DNA from: Nocardioides kongjuensis
GTDB taxonomy: Bacteria; Actinomycetota; Actinomycetes; Propionibacteriales; Nocardioidaceae
Assembly (NCBI RefSeq): GCF_013409625.1
Contig: NZ_JACCBF010000001.1
Span: 5,521,001-5,585,000 of the forward strand
Reading direction: 5' to 3'
Length of the DNA: 64,000 bases
Position 1 is the first letter of the stretch, and each line of letters begins with the position of its first letter. A program made the position numbers and the translations under genes. Of this stretch, positions 18,011 through 27,439 are shown one piece after another. The notes under the pieces were generated by a model, which saw only the letters and a program-made list of their open reading frames with translations, made no database searches and had not been told where the DNA came from.

Positions 18011-18583
18011 GTGCAGAGCGAAGGTGTCGACAAGGTCGAGCGGTACAGCTCCGGCGGCCTGGTCATGGGCGTGACCGGGCTGGTGCTGCTGGCGGCCGTG
18101 ATGATCTACGGACTGGTCGACGACGAGGCCGGTCTCGCGCCCTGGGCCTACCCGTTCTGCCTCCTGCTCGGCGTGCTGACCTGGCTGGTGATGATCCGGC
18201 CCGCCGTGCGGTTGCACCGCGACGAGCTCGAGCTGCGCAACGTCCTGCACACGCGGTGGGTGCCCTTCGCCGTCATCACGCGCGTGGACGTCACCCAGGT
18301 GACTGTGGTGACCGTCGGTGAGCAGCGCTACGTCGGCAGCGGCTTCGGCCGCACCCGCGGGACCATCCGCCGGGACCGCCGCGCCTCCCACGACACCCCG
18401 CTCGAGAAGCGGTCCACCGCGTGGCTGATCGAGGACAAGATCGAGCGTCGGATCGCCGCCGCCCGCGAGCGTCGGACGACGACCGAGGGGGTCGCGCAGG
18501 TGCGCCACGCCTGGGCGGTGCCCGAGATCGCGGTGCTCGCCGTGCTCGCCGTGGCGACCGTGGTGCTGGCCCTCGTCCGCTGA
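18011..18583 (+). CDS. PH-domain membrane protein
   Basis: The 190-residue protein has two N-terminal membrane helices (about 15-36 and 47-63), then a bacterial PH-like domain starting at VRLHRDELELRNVLHTRWVPF, and a final hydrophobic segment at about 168-189. This layout matches the actinobacterial 'PH domain-containing protein' family, whose function is unknown. The GTG start is supported by its leaderless promoter. No functional link to deoC is evident beyond the shared promoter region. Confidence 0.75.
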   Translation: MQSEGVDKVERYSSGGLVMGVTGLVLLAAVMIYGLVDDEAGLAPWAYPFCLLLGVLTWLVMIRPAVRLHRDELELRNVLHTRWVPFAVITRVDVTQVTVVTVGEQRYVGSGFGRTRGTIRRDRRASHDTPLEKRSTAWLIEDKIERRIAAARERRTTTEGVAQVRHAWAVPEIAVLAVLAVATVVLALVR

Positions 18584-18600
18584 GGGTTTCACGCCGTTCG

Positions 18601-18606
18601 TAGGCT
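18601..18606 (+). promoter_or_regulatory. -10 box TAGGCT, leaderless spacing
   Basis: TAGGCT, 7 bases, ATG at 18614 of the FKBP lipoprotein gene. Confidence 0.55.
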
Positions 18607-18613
18607 GCACCCC

Positions 18614-19180
18614 ATGCAGACCCGTGTCCGGCTCGCCGCCGCCGCCCTCCTGTCGCTGTCCGTGCTCGCCACCAGTGCGTGTGGTGACGACGGGGAGGAC
18701 AAGGCCGCCGACAACACCTCCAGCGCGCCGTCCACGACGCCGACCAGTGACGCGCCTGTCCCCGCGGGTGACGAGTGCACGGTCGACGACATCAAGGTCG
18801 AGGGCGACTTCGGCGCGACGCCGACGATCACCATCCCCGACGACTGCAAGCCCCCGACCACGCTGCTCTCCAAGGACCTCGTCACGGGCACCGGCCCGGC
18901 CGCGAAGGCCGGCGACACCGTCGAGACGAACTACCACCTGGTGACCTGGTCGGACAAGCAGGTGCTCGACAGCTCCTTCGAGCGCGGCCAGACCTTCCCG
19001 CTCGAGGACCTCGGCAACGCGCCGGTCATCGACGGCTGGAACCAGGGCCTGATCGGCGTCCAGAAGGGCACCCGCCGGCTGCTCGTCGTGCCGCCGCAGC
19101 TGGGCTACGGCGCCGGCGGCAACGGCGTCGCGCCGAACGAGACCCTCGTCTTCGTCGTCGACGCGGTCTCGATCAGCTGA
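18614..19180 (+). CDS. lipoprotein FKBP-type peptidyl-prolyl isomerase
   Basis: The 188-residue precursor has a lipoprotein signal peptide ending in the lipobox LATSAC (Cys about residue 23), an acidic Ser/Thr/Pro-rich linker, and a C-terminal FKBP domain. The FKBP motifs GDTVETNYHLVTWSDKQVLD, FPLEDLGNAPVIDGWNQGL and VPPQLGYGAGG cover the active site (Asp, Phe, Ile/Trp, Tyr). It would catalyse proline isomerisation in exported proteins at the outer face of the membrane. Two cysteines in the linker region could form a disulfide. It is convergent with the mutase gene, 3 bases apart. Confidence 0.9.
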   Translation: MQTRVRLAAAALLSLSVLATSACGDDGEDKAADNTSSAPSTTPTSDAPVPAGDECTVDDIKVEGDFGATPTITIPDDCKPPTTLLSKDLVTGTGPAAKAGDTVETNYHLVTWSDKQVLDSSFERGQTFPLEDLGNAPVIDGWNQGLIGVQKGTRRLLVVPPQLGYGAGGNGVAPNETLVFVVDAVSIS

Positions 19181-19183
19181 CGC

Positions 19184-20854
19184 TCAGATCCCCGCTGCGG
19201 CGGCGATGTCGGCCCGCAACGCGGTGAGCCGCGTCGCCGCCTCGGCCCGGGCCGCGGTGACGTCGCCGCCGGCGACGGGGACCACGACCTCGAGGTAGCA
19301 CTTGAGCTTGGGCTCGGTGCCGCTCGGACGGACGACGACCCGGCTCCCGTCCTCGGTGCGGTAGCGCAGGCCGTCGGTCGGCGGCAGCTGCGCCGACCCG
19401 GCCGTGAGGTCGTCGGCGGTGGTGACCGCCGAGCCGCCGAGGGAGGTCGGCGGCGTCGTGCGCAGCCGCTCCATCGCGGTGGCGATCTCGCCCAGGTCGG
19501 TGACCCGCACCGAGAGCTGGTCGGTCGCGTGCAGGCCGTGGGTGACGGCGATGTCGTCGAGCAGGTCGAGCAGGCTGCGGCCGGCGGCCTTGGCCTCGGC
19601 GGCGATCTCGCACAGCAGCAGCGCGGCGGAGACGCCGTCCTTGTCGGAGACGTGCGCCGGGTCGACGCAGTAGCCGAGCGCCTCCTCGTAGCCGAACACG
19701 AGATCGGGCAGCCGGCCGATCCACTTGAAGCCGGTGAGCGTCTCGGCGTACCGCTGCCCGTGGGCCGCTGCCATCGTCCCGAGCAGCGACGACGACACGA
19801 TCGAGGTGGCGTAGACGCCGGTGCGACCGGCCCTCAGCAGGTGGTCCGCGAGCAGCGCGCCGACCTCGTCACCGCGCAGCATCCGCCAGCCGTCGGGCCC
19901 CGGCACGGCGGCCGCGCACCGGTCGGCGTCGGGGTCGTTGGCGATGACCAGGTCGGCGCCGGTCCGCTCGGCGAGCGCGACGGCGCGGTCGATGGCGCCC
20001 GGCTCCTCCGGGTTGGGGAAGGCGACCGTCGGGAAGTCCGGGTCGGGTGCCTCCTGCTCGGCGACCACCTGGGGAGCCGCGAAGCCGGCGGTCTCCAGCA
20101 CCGTCGGCAGTGCGCCACCGCCGACGCCGTGCAGCGGCGTGTAGACGATGGCCAGGTCGCGCGGCCCGTCGCCGGCGATCGCCGCGACGGTGTCGAGGTA
20201 GGCGTCGACGATCCCGTCGTCGAGGACCCGGCCACCGGTCGTCTCCAGCGGCACACGGGCGATCGATTCCAGGCTTCCGACAGCCGCGATCCGCGCGGCG
20301 ATCTCGCTGTCGGCGGGCGGCACGATCTGGCTGCCGTCGCCGAGGTAGACCTTGTAGCCGTTGTCCTGCGGCGGGTTGTGGCTGGCGGTCACCATCACGC
20401 CGGCAGCGCAGCCGAGCTCGCGGATCGCGAACGCCAGCAGCGGCGTCGGCAGCGGCCGGGGGAGCAGCAGCGGCTTGAGGCCGGCGCCGGTCATCACCTC
20501 GGCGGTGTCGCGGGCGAAGACGTCGGAGTTGTGGCGGGCGTCGTACCCGATGACGACGGGGGTGCCGGGGGCGGTGCCGGTGTCGAGGAGGTACGCCGCC
20601 AGGCCGGCTGCGGCGCGCAGCACGACGACCCGGTTCATCCGGTTGGGCCCGGCGCCCAGCGCGCCGCGCAGGCCCGCCGTACCGAACTCGAGGGTGCCGC
20701 GGAAGCGGTCGGCGAGGTCGGCGCGGGCGTTGGCGTCGCCGGCCTCGACGGCCGCGATCACCCGCACCAGCTCGTCGCGGGTCTGGACGTCGGGGTCCTC
20801 GGCGAGCCAGGACTGGGCCCTGGCGAGCAGGACGTCGGTGTCAGGCGTGGTCAC
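19184..20854 (-). CDS. phospho-sugar mutase (phosphomannomutase/phosphopentomutase type)
   Basis: At 556 residues it is the long alpha-D-phosphohexomutase type. It has FGTAGLRGALGAGPNRMN at about residue 56, the phosphoserine loop VMVTASHNPPQDNGYK, the metal loop NDPDADRCA, the sugar-binding GYEEALGY and the phosphate-binding RPSGTEPKLKCY. In actinobacteria this protein usually sits beside nucleoside-salvage genes and may interconvert ribose/deoxyribose 1- and 5-phosphates as well as hexose phosphates. The deoC operon nearby supports a pentomutase role; the exact substrate is not determinable from sequence. GTG start, leaderless promoter (TACGGT). Confidence 0.88.
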   Translation of the reverse strand: MTTPDTDVLLARAQSWLAEDPDVQTRDELVRVIAAVEAGDANARADLADRFRGTLEFGTAGLRGALGAGPNRMNRVVVLRAAAGLAAYLLDTGTAPGTPVVIGYDARHNSDVFARDTAEVMTGAGLKPLLLPRPLPTPLLAFAIRELGCAAGVMVTASHNPPQDNGYKVYLGDGSQIVPPADSEIAARIAAVGSLESIARVPLETTGGRVLDDGIVDAYLDTVAAIAGDGPRDLAIVYTPLHGVGGGALPTVLETAGFAAPQVVAEQEAPDPDFPTVAFPNPEEPGAIDRAVALAERTGADLVIANDPDADRCAAAVPGPDGWRMLRGDEVGALLADHLLRAGRTGVYATSIVSSSLLGTMAAAHGQRYAETLTGFKWIGRLPDLVFGYEEALGYCVDPAHVSDKDGVSAALLLCEIAAEAKAAGRSLLDLLDDIAVTHGLHATDQLSVRVTDLGEIATAMERLRTTPPTSLGGSAVTTADDLTAGSAQLPPTDGLRYRTEDGSRVVVRPSGTEPKLKCYLEVVVPVAGGDVTAARAEAATRLTALRADIAAAAGI

Positions 20855-20860
20855 CGGCCC

Positions 20861-20866
20861 ACCGTA
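20861..20866 (-). promoter_or_regulatory. -10 box TACGGT, leaderless spacing
   Basis: TACGGT on the minus strand, 6 bases, GTG at 20854. Confidence 0.45.
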
Positions 20867-20948
20867 GCCGCGCGGGCCAGTGCGTGGTGGACAACGCCGG
20901 CCGCGGACTTTGTCCGCGACGTGCTGTCGCGCGGGGGTGCTGCGGGGT

Positions 20949-20954
20949 TAGGTT
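20949..20954 (+). promoter_or_regulatory. -10 box TAGGTT, leaderless spacing
   Basis: TAGGTT, 6 bases, ATG at 20961 of the YdeP-like gene. Confidence 0.55.
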
Positions 20955-20960
20955 CGCTCC

Positions 20961-23225
20961 ATGGCGGATCAGAGCTGGTCGCAGAAGGACTACCACCATC
21001 CGGCAGCCGGCTGGGGGGCCGCGATCTCGGTCAACAAGGTGCTCGCGAAGGAGCGCGCGTTCGGTCGCGGCAGCGCCGCGATGTTCCGGATGAACCACGA
21101 GAACGACGGCTTCGACTGCCCCGGCTGCGCCTGGCCCGACGACCTCAAGGGCCTCAAGCTGGACATCTGCGAGAACGGCATCAAGCACGTCGTGTGGGAG
21201 ATGACGTCGAAGCGGGTGGACCGCGACTTCTTCGCCCGGCACACGGTGAGCGAGCTGGAGGGCTGGTCCGACTTCGAGCTCGAGGACCAGGGCCGGCTGA
21301 CGGAGCCGATGGTCTACGACGCCGCCTCCGACACGTACGTCCCGATCAGCTGGTCCGACGCGTTCGCGTTGGTGGGCGCGGAGCTGCGGGCGCTCGACGA
21401 CCCGAACCAGGCATCGTTCTACACCTCGGGCCGGCTCGGCAACGAGGCCACCTTCCTCTACCAGCTCATGGCACGGGAGTACGGCACCAACAACCTGCCC
21501 GACTGCTCGAACATGTGCCACGAGGCGTCCGGGCGGGCGCTGCAGGCCTCGCTCGGCACCGGCAAGGGCACCGCCGACCTCGAGGACTGGGAGACCGCGG
21601 ACGCCCTGTTCATCATGGGCGTCAACGCCGCGTCGAACGCCCCGCGCATGCTGACCGCGCTGACCGAGGCCTTCGACCGGGGCGCCCAGATCGTGCACGT
21701 GAACCCGCTCATCGAGGCCGCCTCGCGCAAGGCGATCATCCCGCACGAGATGGTCGACATGGCCCTGATGAAGGCCACCCGCACCGGCACGCTCAACCTG
21801 CAGGTGCGTCCCGGCGGCGACATGGCGCTGATGCGGGGCATGGCCAAGGCGCTGTTCGAGGAGTTCCGCACCGACCCGAAGGCGCTCGACGTCGAGTTCA
21901 TCGAGCGCTACACGCACGGCTTCTCCGACTACCGCGACCTGGTCGAGGCCACGCCGTGGTCCGAGCTGGTCGAGCAGTCCGGGCTGACGGAGAAGGAGAT
22001 CCGCAAGGCCGCCCGGATCTACTCCGCCTCCGACCGCACCCTGATCAGCTGGTGCCTCGGCGTCACGCAGCACGAGCACGGCCCCGACGCGATCCGTGAG
22101 ATCGTCAACGTGCTGCTCCTGCGCGGCAACCTCGGCCGCGAGGGCGCCGGCCCGTCACCGGTGCGCGGGCACAGCAACGTCCAGGGCAACCGCACCTGCG
22201 GCATCGACCACCGCCCGTCCACCGACTTCCTGGACCGTCTCGACGCGGCGACCGGGATCACGGCGCCGCGCGAGCACGGCCGCGACACCGTCTCGACCAT
22301 CGCCGGGATGCACGACGGCACCGTGAAGGTGTTCGTCGGGATGGGTGGCAACTTCGTGATGGCGGCCCCGGACACGCCGTACACCGCCGAGGGGCTGCGT
22401 CGCTGCGAGCTCACCGTCCAGGTCAGCACCAAGCTCAACCGCAGCCACCTGGTCCACGGCCGCAAGGCGCTGATCCTGCCCTGCCTGGGCCGCACCGAGA
22501 AGGACGAGCAGAAGCACGGGCTGATGGAGACCTCGGTCGAGGACTCGATGAGCATGGTCCACCTGTCGCGTGGCAAGCGGAAGCCGGCCTCCTCGCACCT
22601 GCTCTCGGAGCCGGCGATCATCGCCGGGATGGCGCGCGCGACGCTGCCGGACAGCGCCACCCCGTGGGACTGGTACGTCGACGACTACGACCGGATCCGC
22701 GACACGATGGCCAAGGCGCTGATCGGGTTCGAGGACTTCAACCGGCGGGTCCGGCTGCCGCTCGGCTTCCGGCTCAAGCAGCCCGCGCGCGAGCTGGTCT
22801 TCGCGACCCCGTCGGGGCGGGCGGAGTTCTCCTCCGCGCCGCTGCCCGACGTGATCCCGGCCGACCCCGACGTGCTGGTGCTGCAGACGATGCGCTCGCA
22901 CGACCAGTGGAACACCACGATCTACTCCGACGACGACCGCTACCGCGGGGTGAAGAACCTGCGCACGCTGGTGTTCCTGCACAAGGACGACATGAGGGCC
23001 CGGGGGATCGAGCAGGGTGGGCTGGTCGACATCGTCGCGACCTGCAAGGACGGCTCGACCCGCGAGCTGCGGGGGTACACGGCGCTCAGGTACGACCTGC
23101 CGCGGGGGAGTGCGGCCGGCTACATGCCCGAGATGAACGTGCTCATCGGCGCCGGCGACTACAGCGAGCAGAGCGACCAGCCCCTGATGAAGAACCTCAA
23201 GGTGCGGATCACGCCTGCCCGCTGA
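20961..23225 (+). CDS. FdhF/YdeP-family molybdopterin oxidoreductase
   Basis: The 754-residue protein belongs to the YdeP branch of the DMSO-reductase superfamily. It has an N-terminal FDCPGCAWPD (Cys53, Cys56), then ISWSDAFALVGAEL, the DCSNMCHEASGRAL region and VNPLIEAASRKAI, and a C-terminal dinucleotide-binding part. YdeP relatives are formate dehydrogenase-like and some have been linked to acid or oxidant resistance, but their reaction is not settled. No FeS or membrane partner subunit is adjacent. The MobA-like gene at 2147 could be relevant, although this superfamily normally uses guanine rather than cytosine dinucleotide cofactor. Confidence 0.88.
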   Translation: MADQSWSQKDYHHPAAGWGAAISVNKVLAKERAFGRGSAAMFRMNHENDGFDCPGCAWPDDLKGLKLDICENGIKHVVWEMTSKRVDRDFFARHTVSELEGWSDFELEDQGRLTEPMVYDAASDTYVPISWSDAFALVGAELRALDDPNQASFYTSGRLGNEATFLYQLMAREYGTNNLPDCSNMCHEASGRALQASLGTGKGTADLEDWETADALFIMGVNAASNAPRMLTALTEAFDRGAQIVHVNPLIEAASRKAIIPHEMVDMALMKATRTGTLNLQVRPGGDMALMRGMAKALFEEFRTDPKALDVEFIERYTHGFSDYRDLVEATPWSELVEQSGLTEKEIRKAARIYSASDRTLISWCLGVTQHEHGPDAIREIVNVLLLRGNLGREGAGPSPVRGHSNVQGNRTCGIDHRPSTDFLDRLDAATGITAPREHGRDTVSTIAGMHDGTVKVFVGMGGNFVMAAPDTPYTAEGLRRCELTVQVSTKLNRSHLVHGRKALILPCLGRTEKDEQKHGLMETSVEDSMSMVHLSRGKRKPASSHLLSEPAIIAGMARATLPDSATPWDWYVDDYDRIRDTMAKALIGFEDFNRRVRLPLGFRLKQPARELVFATPSGRAEFSSAPLPDVIPADPDVLVLQTMRSHDQWNTTIYSDDDRYRGVKNLRTLVFLHKDDMRARGIEQGGLVDIVATCKDGSTRELRGYTALRYDLPRGSAAGYMPEMNVLIGAGDYSEQSDQPLMKNLKVRITPAR

Positions 23226-23241
23226 GTCGCGGCGGCCGGGC

Positions 23242-24231
<990 letters not shown>

Positions 24232-24238
24232 GCCGACC

Positions 24239-24269
24239 ATCGAACCCCTTGGAGCGCACTCCAGGTCAA
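24239..24269 (-). promoter_or_regulatory. MerR-type promoter of the aldo/keto reductase gene
   Basis: On the minus strand a -35 TTGACC (24264-24269) and -10 TTCGAT (24239-24244) are separated by 19 bases, the long spacing that MerR activators need. The spacer holds the dyad TGGAGTGCGCTCCA. The TGA inside the -35 hexamer is the stop codon of the merR-type gene itself. The ATG at 24231 follows the -10 by 7 bases. Confidence 0.8.
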
Positions 24270-24649
24270 GCGCTCCTGTCGAGCTCCTCGAGCCGGTGCT
24301 CGTAGATCCCGATCTTGTGGTCGATCGCCCCGAGGTGCGCGGTCACCTCGGCGAGCCGGCGAAGCACCTCCTCGCGGTGCGCGTGCAGCAGCGCGAGGCG
24401 CTCCTCCTCGTTGCCGTCGCCCGCCCGGACCAGGTCGGCGTACCGGCGCACGTCGCGGATCGGCATCCCGGTCGCGCGCAGGCAGGTGACCAGCCGGATC
24501 CACCGCAGGTCGGGCTCGTCGTACTGTCGGCGACCGCCGAGGTCGCGGGGGACCGGCCGCAGCAGCAGGCCGTCCTTCTCGTAGTAGCGCAGCGTGTCGG
24601 TCGACAGGCCGACGTGGTCGGCCGCCTCAGCGATGCTCACTCCGGGCAT
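24266..24649 (-). CDS. MerR-family transcriptional regulator
   Basis: From the ATG at 24649 the protein has 127 residues. The MerR DNA-binding domain is clear ([20 protein letters not shown], then [13 protein letters not shown]), followed by [19 protein letters not shown] and a long dimerisation helix ending [19 protein letters not shown]. There are no cysteines in the effector region typical of metal sensors, so the inducer is probably an organic or reactive compound. It has the same operator as the downstream reductase gene, which indicates autoregulation. The ATG is fixed by a -10 box ending 6 bases before it. Confidence 0.92.
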   Translation of the reverse strand: MPGVSIAEAADHVGLSTDTLRYYEKDGLLLRPVPRDLGGRRQYDEPDLRWIRLVTCLRATGMPIRDVRRYADLVRAGDGNEEERLALLHAHREEVLRRLAEVTAHLGAIDHKIGIYEHRLEELDRSA

Positions 24650-24655
24650 GGTCCG

Positions 24656-24686
24656 AGTGTCTCCCCTGGAGTGCACTCCAGGTCAA
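24656..24686 (-). promoter_or_regulatory. MerR-type autoregulatory promoter
   Basis: TTGACC (24681-24686), a 19-base spacer with the perfect dyad CTGGAGTGCACTCCAG, and -10 GACACT (24656-24661), then 6 bases to the ATG at 24649. The operator differs from the one at 24239-24269 at one central base and one edge base. Confidence 0.82.
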
Positions 24687-24699
24687 GCCGGGGAACCGC

Positions 24700-24705
24700 C
24701 ATGAT
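24700..24705 (+). promoter_or_regulatory. possible -10 box CATGAT
   Basis: CATGAT, 6 bases, GTG at 24712. Weak match to TAnnnT. Confidence 0.3.
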
Positions 24706-24711
24706 GGAGCC

Positions 24712-25158
24712 GTGCGCCGCTCCTTCGCCTTCTCCGACTCGTGGGTCGTCGACGCACCGGTCGACCACGTGGCGGCCGTGCTCGTCGACCTCGAGCACTA
24801 CCCGCGCTGGTGGCCGCAGGTGCGCGCGGTGGCCAAGCTCGGCCCCGACACGGCGTGGGTGCGCTGCCGGTCCACGCTGCCCTACACCCTCGACCTGGTC
24901 CTCGACGCCGTCTCCCGCACGCCCCCGGTGGTCGAGGTGGCGATCGGCGGCGACCTGGCCGGCTACGCCCGGTTCACGCTCACCGCCGACGGCGGTGGGA
25001 CCCGGCTGGACTTCGCGCAGGAGGTCACCGTCGGCGGGCTGCTCGCGCTGGCGTCGTACGGCGGGCGGAGGGTGCTGGAGTGGAACCACCGGCGGATGAT
25101 GGCGGGCTGCCGGGCGGGGCTCTCGGGCACGACGAGCGAGCCCGGCCCGCCCGCCTAG
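24712..25158 (+). CDS. SRPBCC/START-like ligand-binding protein
   Basis: The 148-residue protein has the SRPBCC (polyketide cyclase/dehydrase) pattern: SDSWVVDAPVDHVAAVLVDL, EHYPRWWPQV, then alternating strands and a long C-terminal helix with LEWNHRRMMAGCRAGL. The fold makes a hydrophobic cavity for a small ligand; specific function is unknown. It starts with GTG, 25 bases from the -35 of the divergent MerR gene, so the regulator could influence it. Its 3' end overlaps the VanZ-like gene by 4 bases on the opposite strand. Confidence 0.82.
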   Translation: MRRSFAFSDSWVVDAPVDHVAAVLVDLEHYPRWWPQVRAVAKLGPDTAWVRCRSTLPYTLDLVLDAVSRTPPVVEVAIGGDLAGYARFTLTADGGGTRLDFAQEVTVGGLLALASYGGRRVLEWNHRRMMAGCRAGLSGTTSEPGPPA

Positions 25159-25724
25159 CGCTGCCGGAGCTTCGCCTGCCGGTGCCGCCACGGCCGGAGC
25201 ACGACGACGGCGACCAGCCCCAGCACCGCGCCGAACACCGCACCGGTGGTGTTGTCGATGACGTCGGTGACGTCGCAGGCACGGTCGATCCGGGCGAGCT
25301 CGAGCTGGGTGATCTCGATCATCGCGGAGTAGGCGGCGAGGCCGAGGAGGCCGGCGGGGGCGAGGAGCCAGCCGGTCCGCCAGCGGGCGACGGCGAGGAC
25401 GAGGAGGGCGCCGGCGGGCACGAAGAGGACCGTGTTGAGGGTGCGCTGACCGGACTGGAGGATCCAGAAGCCGTCGGGTGCGGGGCCGCCGATGTCCCAG
25501 GAGCAGGAGGTCATCCGGGTCTCGGCGGGGACGAAACCGGTGTCGGGGGAGGTGGGGACCAGGGTGACCAGGGCGATCACCACGACCGACCACACGAAGC
25601 CCACGATCGCGAACCCGGAGACCCAGCCGAGGGGGCGGGCGAGGGCGAGACCGAGGAGGGCGCAGAGCACTCCCGCGACGCCGATGCCGAGCAGCATGAC
25701 ACCGGTCCCCCCGAACGTGACCAT
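25155..25724 (-). CDS. VanZ-like membrane protein
   Basis: This 189-residue integral membrane protein has about five helices. Two parts carry the VanZ signature: NTVLFVPAGALLVLAV and SAMIEITQLELARIDRACD followed by DVIDNTTGAVFGAVLG. VanZ homologues are widespread and only the enterococcal one is tied to teicoplanin resistance, so no resistance role should be assumed. A TAACGT box 8 bases before the ATG might be its -10. Confidence 0.85.
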   Translation of the reverse strand: MVTFGGTGVMLLGIGVAGVLCALLGLALARPLGWVSGFAIVGFVWSVVVIALVTLVPTSPDTGFVPAETRMTSCSWDIGGPAPDGFWILQSGQRTLNTVLFVPAGALLVLAVARWRTGWLLAPAGLLGLAAYSAMIEITQLELARIDRACDVTDVIDNTTGAVFGAVLGLVAVVVLRPWRHRQAKLRQR

Positions 25725-25754
25725 GGGCCCAGACGTTAGCCGCCTGCCCCCACC

Positions 25755-26594
25755 TCACCCCAGCCGGCGACGCCGGCTCAGGGAGACCTGCGCGCGCTGC
25801 TTCGCGATGAACCTCGTCGCCATCCGGTTCACGAGCAACGGCGAGAGCCGGCCGATCCGCCACGCGATCCGGGCCTGGCGCGGCTCGATCACGATCGCCT
25901 CGTCGGCGGCGACCGCGGCGAGCACCCGGCGGGCCAGCGCGTCCGGGTCGACGGGCTGCTTCACGCCCTGCCCCTCGAGGTAGTAGTCGCGGCCCTTGAA
26001 CCGGCCGATCTCACCCTTGTCGAGGATCGGGGTGTCGACGGCGGCGGGACAGACCACGGTGACGCCGACGCCGTGCCCGGCCGCCTCGGTGCGCAGCGCC
26101 AGGGACATCCCCACCACCGCGTGCTTCGTCGTGACGTACGACGTCATCAGGCCGGCCGCCATCAGCCCGCCCATCGACGCGGTGTTGACGATGTGCCCGC
26201 TGCGCTGGGCGATCATCTGCGGGTACGCCGCGTGCACGCCGTGCACGACGCCGCGGACGTTGACGTCGATGATCGCGTTCCACTGGGCGAGGGTGAGGTC
26301 CTCGGTGTTGCCCAGGAAGGTGATGCCGGCGTTGTTGAACATCAGGTCGATCCGGCCGTGCTCGGCGACGACGGCGTCGACGGCGGACTGCACCGCCTCG
26401 GCCGAGGTCACGTCGACCTGTCGCGCCACCGCCGTCCCGGGTCCGGCGGTCGAGGAGGCGACGGCGGAGGCGGCGTCGAGGTCGAGGTCGGCGCACACGA
26501 CGTACGCGCCGTCGGCGACCAGCGCCCGCACGAGCGAGGCGCCGATCCCGGAGCCGCCGCCGGTGACGATCGCGGTCGTCGTCGGGCGGGTCAT
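25755..26594 (-). CDS. short-chain dehydrogenase/reductase
   Basis: From the ATG at 26594 it is a 279-residue SDR. It has the cofactor motif TGGGSGIG near residue 12, NNAGIT, catalytic Ser in NTASMGG and YxxxK in SYVTTKHAVVG, plus a basic C-terminal extension (RRRRLG) that is unusual for classical SDRs and may be membrane-associating. The acidic residue after the second strand (CADLDLD) favours NAD over NADP. It overlaps the preceding SDR gene by ATGA. The pair faces the flavin monooxygenase operon across a shared operator and probably oxidises an alcohol intermediate in the same pathway. Confidence 0.87.
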   Translation of the reverse strand: MTRPTTTAIVTGGGSGIGASLVRALVADGAYVVCADLDLDAASAVASSTAGPGTAVARQVDVTSAEAVQSAVDAVVAEHGRIDLMFNNAGITFLGNTEDLTLAQWNAIIDVNVRGVVHGVHAAYPQMIAQRSGHIVNTASMGGLMAAGLMTSYVTTKHAVVGMSLALRTEAAGHGVGVTVVCPAAVDTPILDKGEIGRFKGRDYYLEGQGVKQPVDPDALARRVLAAVAADEAIVIEPRQARIAWRIGRLSPLLVNRMATRFIAKQRAQVSLSRRRRLG

Positions 26595-27319
26595 GCGAAC
26601 GCCTTCTCGACGAGCCCGACCAGGTCGGGGTAGCGCTTGAGGTGCGCGCCGCCGTTGATGTCGAGGGTCTCGCCGGTGATCCACGACGACTCGTCGGAGA
26701 GCAGGAACCGGATGGCGGCGGCGATCTCCGCCGGCTCGCCGGAGCGGCCGAGCGCGGTGTTGTCGAGGTAGTCCTCGCGCACGCCGGGGATGTCCATCGC
26801 GGGCGCCGTCAACGGGGTGACGACCAGGCCGGGGGCGACCGCGTTGACGCGTACGCCGCGCGCGCCGAGCTCGAGGGCGGCCACCTCGGTGAGGGCGACC
26901 AGGCCCGCCTTCGCCGCGCAGTAGGCCGCCAGGCCGGTCCCGGGCTGACGGGCGTTGAGCGACGAGAGCGACACGATCGAGCCGCCGTCCGCGATCCGGC
27001 GCCCGGCGTGCTTGAGCACCAGGAAGGCGCCGTTGAGGCAGACCTCGACGACCCGGCGCCACTCGGCCGCATCGTGGTCCACGACCCGCGACAGCGTGCT
27101 GACGCCGGCGCAGTTGACCACGCCGTGCAGGCCGCCGCGCTCGGCGACGACGAGGTCGAGGAGCGCCTCGACGGAGGCCTCGTCCGTGACGTCCACGAAG
27201 GCGTCCGCCGCGGTACCGGGGAGGTCCGCGACGACGACCTCGTGGCCCGCGTCGCGCAGCACCCGGGCGGTGGCCGCCCCGATCCCGGACGCGCCGCCGA
27301 TGACGACCGTTACCTGCAT
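26591..27319 (-). CDS. short-chain dehydrogenase/reductase
   Basis: The 242-residue SDR has the cofactor loop IGGASGIG, NCAGVST, catalytic SLSSLN and YCAAKAG. The C-terminal ESSWITGETLDINGG is the typical end of classical SDRs. VVADLPG after the second strand suggests NAD preference. A GGAG ribosome-binding site lies before the ATG, so the mRNA has a leader that includes the palindromic operator upstream. First gene of the leftward half of the catabolic island. Confidence 0.9.
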   Translation of the reverse strand: MQVTVVIGGASGIGAATARVLRDAGHEVVVADLPGTAADAFVDVTDEASVEALLDLVVAERGGLHGVVNCAGVSTLSRVVDHDAAEWRRVVEVCLNGAFLVLKHAGRRIADGGSIVSLSSLNARQPGTGLAAYCAAKAGLVALTEVAALELGARGVRVNAVAPGLVVTPLTAPAMDIPGVREDYLDNTALGRSGEPAEIAAAIRFLLSDESSWITGETLDINGGAHLKRYPDLVGLVEKAFA

Positions 27320-27349
27320 GAGCTCGCTCCTGACATTCGTCTGAATCTG

Positions 27350-27363
27350 TTGACACGTGTCAA
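27350..27363. promoter_or_regulatory. perfect 14-base palindrome, probable TetR operator
   Basis: TTGACACGTGTCAA lies midway between two divergent operons (starts at 27319 and 27440). It is flanked by a looser outer pair, CTGACATT at about 27331 and AATGACAG at 27363. A TetR-family gene is encoded in the rightward operon (28765) and is the likely ligand-responsive repressor of both. Confidence 0.75.
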
Positions 27364-27439
27364 ATGACAGGCCTAACGTGACGCCCGTCACCAGGTTTGT
27401 CAAGGGTCCCGGTCGGGACCCGACGGGAAGGAAGCAACG

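Noticed and set aside
24232..24240. ATG at 24240 as the aldo/keto reductase start
   Set aside because: It overlaps the -10 box; the ATG at 24231 fits leaderless spacing and the family N-terminus.
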